From positions 1-7,306 of the forward strand of contig CAUASQ010000083.1 of assembly GCA_958431945.1 (NCBI GenBank): a stretch of 7,306 nt of DNA, in the 5' to 3' direction. This document shows, one piece after another, positions 5,165 through 7,306 of the stretch. The DNA comes from an uncultured Collinsella sp. (GTDB taxonomy: Bacteria > Actinomycetota > Coriobacteriia > Coriobacteriales > Coriobacteriaceae). Both the position numbers and the translations under genes were made by a program. The notes below the pieces were generated by a model, which was given only the letters and a program-made list of their open reading frames with translations, was not told the origin of the DNA and did no database searches. How positions within the stretch are numbered: the first letter of the stretch is position 1; the number at the start of each line of letters is the position of its first letter.

Positions 5165-5897
5165 GACCGTCATTATGGGAACGGGCCGTATTGGCTCGCT
5201 CATCCGCACCACCGCCGAGGGCGTTGTCGACGCCGCCGGTCAGCCCGTTTTTGATATCGTGGCCCAGATTGGCTTCGATTTGAGCGAGCTCGAGAACGCA
5301 CCGGTTGCCGACGTGATTATCGACTTCTCAAACGTCGTGACCTTCGACGCCGTCGTCGCCTATGTCGAGCGCACGGGCGCGGCGTTGGTCTCGGGCACCA
5401 CAGGCTACACCCCCGAGCAGATGGACCGCCTGCGCGAGCTGGGCCAGAACACCCGCGTCATGCACTCCGGCAATTACTCCATCGGTATCGCAGCCCTGCG
5501 TCATCTGATAGCACAGGCCACACGCGAGCTGCCCGGCTTTGACTGCGAAATCGTCGAGACGCACCATAACCAAAAGGTCGACGCCCCCAGCGGCACTGCC
5601 AAGTTGCTGCTCGATGCCGTCGTCGAAGCCGAGCCCGAGGCAGGCTACCACCCCGTCTATGGCCGCGAAGGCATGTGCGGAGCGCGCGACCCCAAGGAGA
5701 TCGGCATGCACTCGCTGCGCGGTGGCACTGTCGCCGGCGTGCACGAAGTGAGTTTCTTTGGCCAGGACGAGGAAGTCACGCTCACGCATCGCGCCACGAG
5801 CCGTCAGATCTTTGTCAACGGCGCTCTGGCCGCCGCTCAAAAGCTCGTCGTCCGCGACCCTGGCTTCTACACCTTCGACCAGGTCATGTTCGCCTAA
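5157..5897 (+). CDS. dapB: 4-hydroxy-tetrahydrodipicolinate reductase
   Basis: A 246-residue NAD(P)H-dependent reductase making tetrahydrodipicolinate, the step after DapA. The N-terminal Rossmann part begins IKTVIMGTGRIGSLI, so the nucleotide loop reads GTGRIG (8-13), one residue shorter than the GxxGRMG of most DapB proteins. DFSN (56-59), SGTTGYTPEQ (79-88) and SGNYSIG (104-110) follow. The catalytic and substrate motif ETHHNQKVDAPSGTA (134-148) contains the HH pair (136-137) and Lys 140. The C-terminal domain reads RGGTVAGVHEVSFFGQDEEV, and then HRATSRQIFVNGAL. Length is slightly under the usual 250-270. The start is TTG 5157: AAGGGAG (5141-5147) lies 9 bases upstream and the translated start fits the family, whereas the next ATG (codon 7) would cut the first strand. 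It overlaps the dapA end by 8 bases, pointing to translational coupling. Confidence 0.93.
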   Translation: MIKTVIMGTGRIGSLIRTTAEGVVDAAGQPVFDIVAQIGFDLSELENAPVADVIIDFSNVVTFDAVVAYVERTGAALVSGTTGYTPEQMDRLRELGQNTRVMHSGNYSIGIAALRHLIAQATRELPGFDCEIVETHHNQKVDAPSGTAKLLLDAVVEAEPEAGYHPVYGREGMCGARDPKEIGMHSLRGGTVAGVHEVSFFGQDEEVTLTHRATSRQIFVNGALAAAQKLVVRDPGFYTFDQVMFA

Positions 5898-5936
5898 CCA
5901 GCTATCTACCGCACCCACGCAAAGGAGAAACAGCAT

Positions 5937-6656
5937 ATGAGTAACGCAGCCGAGATGGATGCACAGGAGATTATCAATTACATCGCCACCGCGCCTAAAA
6001 AGACGCCCGTCAAGCTGTATGTGCGCGAGAAGCCCGGCATGAAGGTTGCCTGGGGCGATGCGCACGTCTACGGCGGCCGTCGTGGCAAAACCGTCTTTGG
6101 CGACTGGGAAGAGCTCAAGGCCATCCTCGATGCCAATGCCGACTCCATCGACTATTACGACGTCGAGAATGACTGCCGCAACTCCGCCGTCCCCATGCTC
6201 GACCTCAAGGGTATCAACGCCCGCATCGAGCCGGGCGCGATCATCCGCGACCGCGTCGAGATCGGCGATCGCGCCGTCATCATGATGGGTGCCATCATCA
6301 ACATCGGCTCCGTCATTGGCGAGGGTTCCATGATCGACATGGGCGCCGTGCTGGGCGGCCGCGCCACCGTGGGTAAGAACTGCCACATCGGCGCCGGTAC
6401 CGTGCTGGCAGGCGTCGTGGAACCCGCCAGCGCCACGCCCGTCATCATCGAAGACGATGTCATGATCGGCGCCAACGCCGTGGTCCTGGAGGGCGTGCGC
6501 GTAGGCAAGGGCGCCGTCGTTGCCGCCGGCGCCGTATGCGTCGAGGACGTCCCCGCCGGTGCCGTCGTGGCCGGTGTCCCCGCCCGCGTCATCAAGATGC
6601 GCGACGCCCAGACCGACAGCAAGACCGGTCTCGAGGAAGGACTACGTCAACTTTAA
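5937..6656 (+). CDS. dapH: Tetrahydrodipicolinate N-acetyltransferase
   Basis: A 239-residue hexapeptide-repeat acyltransferase that uses acetyl-CoA to acetylate tetrahydrodipicolinate, the branch point committing this organism to the acetylase form of the DAP pathway. The N-terminal domain (about 1-90) holds AQEIINYIATAPKKTPVKLY and then YYDVENDCRNSAVPMLDLKG. From about 95 to 215 runs a left-handed beta-helix of imperfect hexapeptides (IEPGAIIRDRVEIGDRAVIM, INIGSVIGEGSMIDMGAVLGG, ATVGKNCHIGAGTVLAGV). The VIIEDDVMIGANAVVLEGVR and VVAGVPARVIK segments and the C-terminal ELRQL-like end (GLRQL) follow. The resemblance to B. subtilis YkuQ/DapH is close along the whole length, clearly different from the succinylating DapD of E. 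coli. AAGGAG (5922-5927) lies 9 bases before the ATG. It follows dapB after 39 bases and is the last gene before the terminator. Confidence 0.95.
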   Translation: MSNAAEMDAQEIINYIATAPKKTPVKLYVREKPGMKVAWGDAHVYGGRRGKTVFGDWEELKAILDANADSIDYYDVENDCRNSAVPMLDLKGINARIEPGAIIRDRVEIGDRAVIMMGAIINIGSVIGEGSMIDMGAVLGGRATVGKNCHIGAGTVLAGVVEPASATPVIIEDDVMIGANAVVLEGVRVGKGAVVAAGAVCVEDVPAGAVVAGVPARVIKMRDAQTDSKTGLEEGLRQL

Positions 6657-6672
6657 TAGTTACGCGGTTATG

Positions 6673-6712
6673 ACGAAAAGGCCGAAGTCCCAAAGGGCTT
6701 CGGCCTTTTCGT
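6673..6712. terminator. Bidirectional intrinsic terminator between dapH and the DUF4317 gene
   Basis: A 17-18 bp hairpin pairs ACGAAAAGGCCGAAGTCC (6673-6690) with GGGCTTCGGCCTTTTCGT (6695-6712) around a CAAA loop, with one T-G pair. The A-run on the left and T-run on the right make it work in both directions. It starts 16 bases after the dapH stop and ends 22 bases from the stop of the convergent gene. Confidence 0.9.
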
Positions 6713-6734
6713 TACGGTCAATCCGCTCGATCCC

Positions 6735-7306
6735 TTATCGATTCTCGATGCTGCCGATGTTTTTGAGCTCGATAGAGATGAGGCCGTTGGGCTCGTTGAC
6801 GAACTCGATGTACTCGGAGTTCGAACCCATCTCGGCCGGGAAGCTGATCTCAATACCCGTGTCGGTACGAATCTTGTGATTGCGAACGGCCGCGCGCTCG
6901 ACCTGCTTGCGCTCCACAGGCACGCGCTCGGGCACCTTCTCCTCGGTCAGTGCCGCGCGCACGCTTTCCTTGATGACCGGCTCGTCCTCAAAGACCTCAT
7001 CGACGATATCCCAGGGCGGAAGCTCCTCGTCATCCTCGACCTTCTCGGCCACAGCGGCCTTAACCTTGGCGAGCGCCACGGCCGTGTTGGCGCCGTGCTC
7101 CTCGGCGACTTCCTCAACCACACGCGTCACGGTGTCGATGACCTCCTTGCCCGATACGCCCGTGTCGCACTGCAGCAGGCCATCGGGAATGAGCATGCGG
7201 TCTTCGCCGGCAATCTTGCGCTTCTTGTCCACGTAGCCGATCTCCATGGTGCTCGCGCGCACGATGGCATAGCTCGGCACCTTTTGCGAGGGGTTCGGCA
7301 GAATGG
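6735..7306 (-). CDS. DUF4317-family protein, C-terminal part (N-terminus beyond right edge)
   Basis: About 190 residues of a reverse-strand frame ending at TAA 6737-6735 and still open at the window edge. The GTG codon at 7280 is therefore not a real start: the upstream codons read ILPNPSQK and join straight to VPSYAIVRASTMEIGYVDKK. The text matches what I know of DUF4317 proteins of Firmicutes and Coriobacteria. It has GLLQCDTGVSGKEVIDTV, then an acidic region (EKVEDDEELPPWDIVDEVFE), then HKIRTDTGIEISFPAEMGSN and the closing EYIEFVNEPNGLISIELKNIG. Full-length members are roughly 400 residues, so about half is missing. The family has no established function that I know of. It converges on the dap operon and shares its terminator, with no sign of a functional link to lysine synthesis. 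Confidence 0.85.
   Translation of the reverse strand, partial: ILPNPSQKVPSYAIVRASTMEIGYVDKKRKIAGEDRMLIPDGLLQCDTGVSGKEVIDTVTRVVEEVAEEHGANTAVALAKVKAAVAEKVEDDEELPPWDIVDEVFEDEPVIKESVRAALTEEKVPERVPVERKQVERAAVRNHKIRTDTGIEISFPAEMGSNSEYIEFVNEPNGLISIELKNIGSIENR

Noticed and set aside
7278..7280. GTG 7280 as the start of the DUF4317 gene
   Set aside because: The frame continues upstream to the window edge with family-typical residues (LPNPSQK), and there is no SD, so the gene is truncated by the window.
1..7306. CRISPR array, tRNA/rRNA genes, insertion sequence or prophage remnants
   Set aside because: No regularly spaced direct repeats, RNA gene signatures, transposase or integrase text, or terminal repeats were seen on either strand.

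Overview
The window is a GC-rich bacterial chromosomal segment built around lysine and diaminopimelate (DAP) biosynthesis. GC-ending codons, a lysine riboswitch, an acetylase-type DAP pathway, a DUF4317 protein and a short XRE-like regulator together suggest an anaerobic gut Actinobacterium of the Coriobacteriia, with Collinsella as the most likely genus. That placement is inferred from gene content and style; no database search was done.

Layout, left to right. Four genes lie on the minus strand: a XRE-like regulator cut by the left edge (1-325), a membrane-anchored FxLYD-domain protein (358-801), a small membrane protein (966-1286) and an M20 amidohydrolase (1289-2476). The last two are tightly coupled. 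A divergent intergenic region (2477-2854) follows. It holds an AT-rich probable promoter zone, a lysine riboswitch (about 2626-2784) and an expression platform ending at the ribosome binding site of the first plus-strand gene. The plus-strand operon then encodes a LysA-DapA fusion (2855-5164), DapB (5157-5897) and DapH (5937-6656), and ends in a strong hairpin terminator (6673-6712). That terminator also serves the convergent minus-strand DUF4317 gene, which runs off the right edge.

How the genes work together. DapA condenses aspartate semialdehyde with pyruvate, DapB reduces the product to tetrahydrodipicolinate, and DapH N-acetylates it. The divergent M20 enzyme is a good candidate for the later N-acetyl-DAP deacetylase. 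LysA finally decarboxylates meso-DAP to lysine. The N-acetyl-DAP aminotransferase, DAP epimerase, aspartokinase and aspartate semialdehyde dehydrogenase are not in this window. Lysine would repress the operon through the riboswitch. The DapA half lacks several residues of the E. coli lysine-inhibition site, so control may act mainly on expression.

The most unusual point is that the last enzyme of the pathway (LysA) and its first committed enzyme (DapA) are encoded as one 769-residue open frame, while a textbook internal Shine-Dalgarno and ATG are kept at the start of the DapA half. A second is the riboswitch expression platform, which carries two near-identical copies of a switching sequence that can compete for the strand next to the ribosome binding site.
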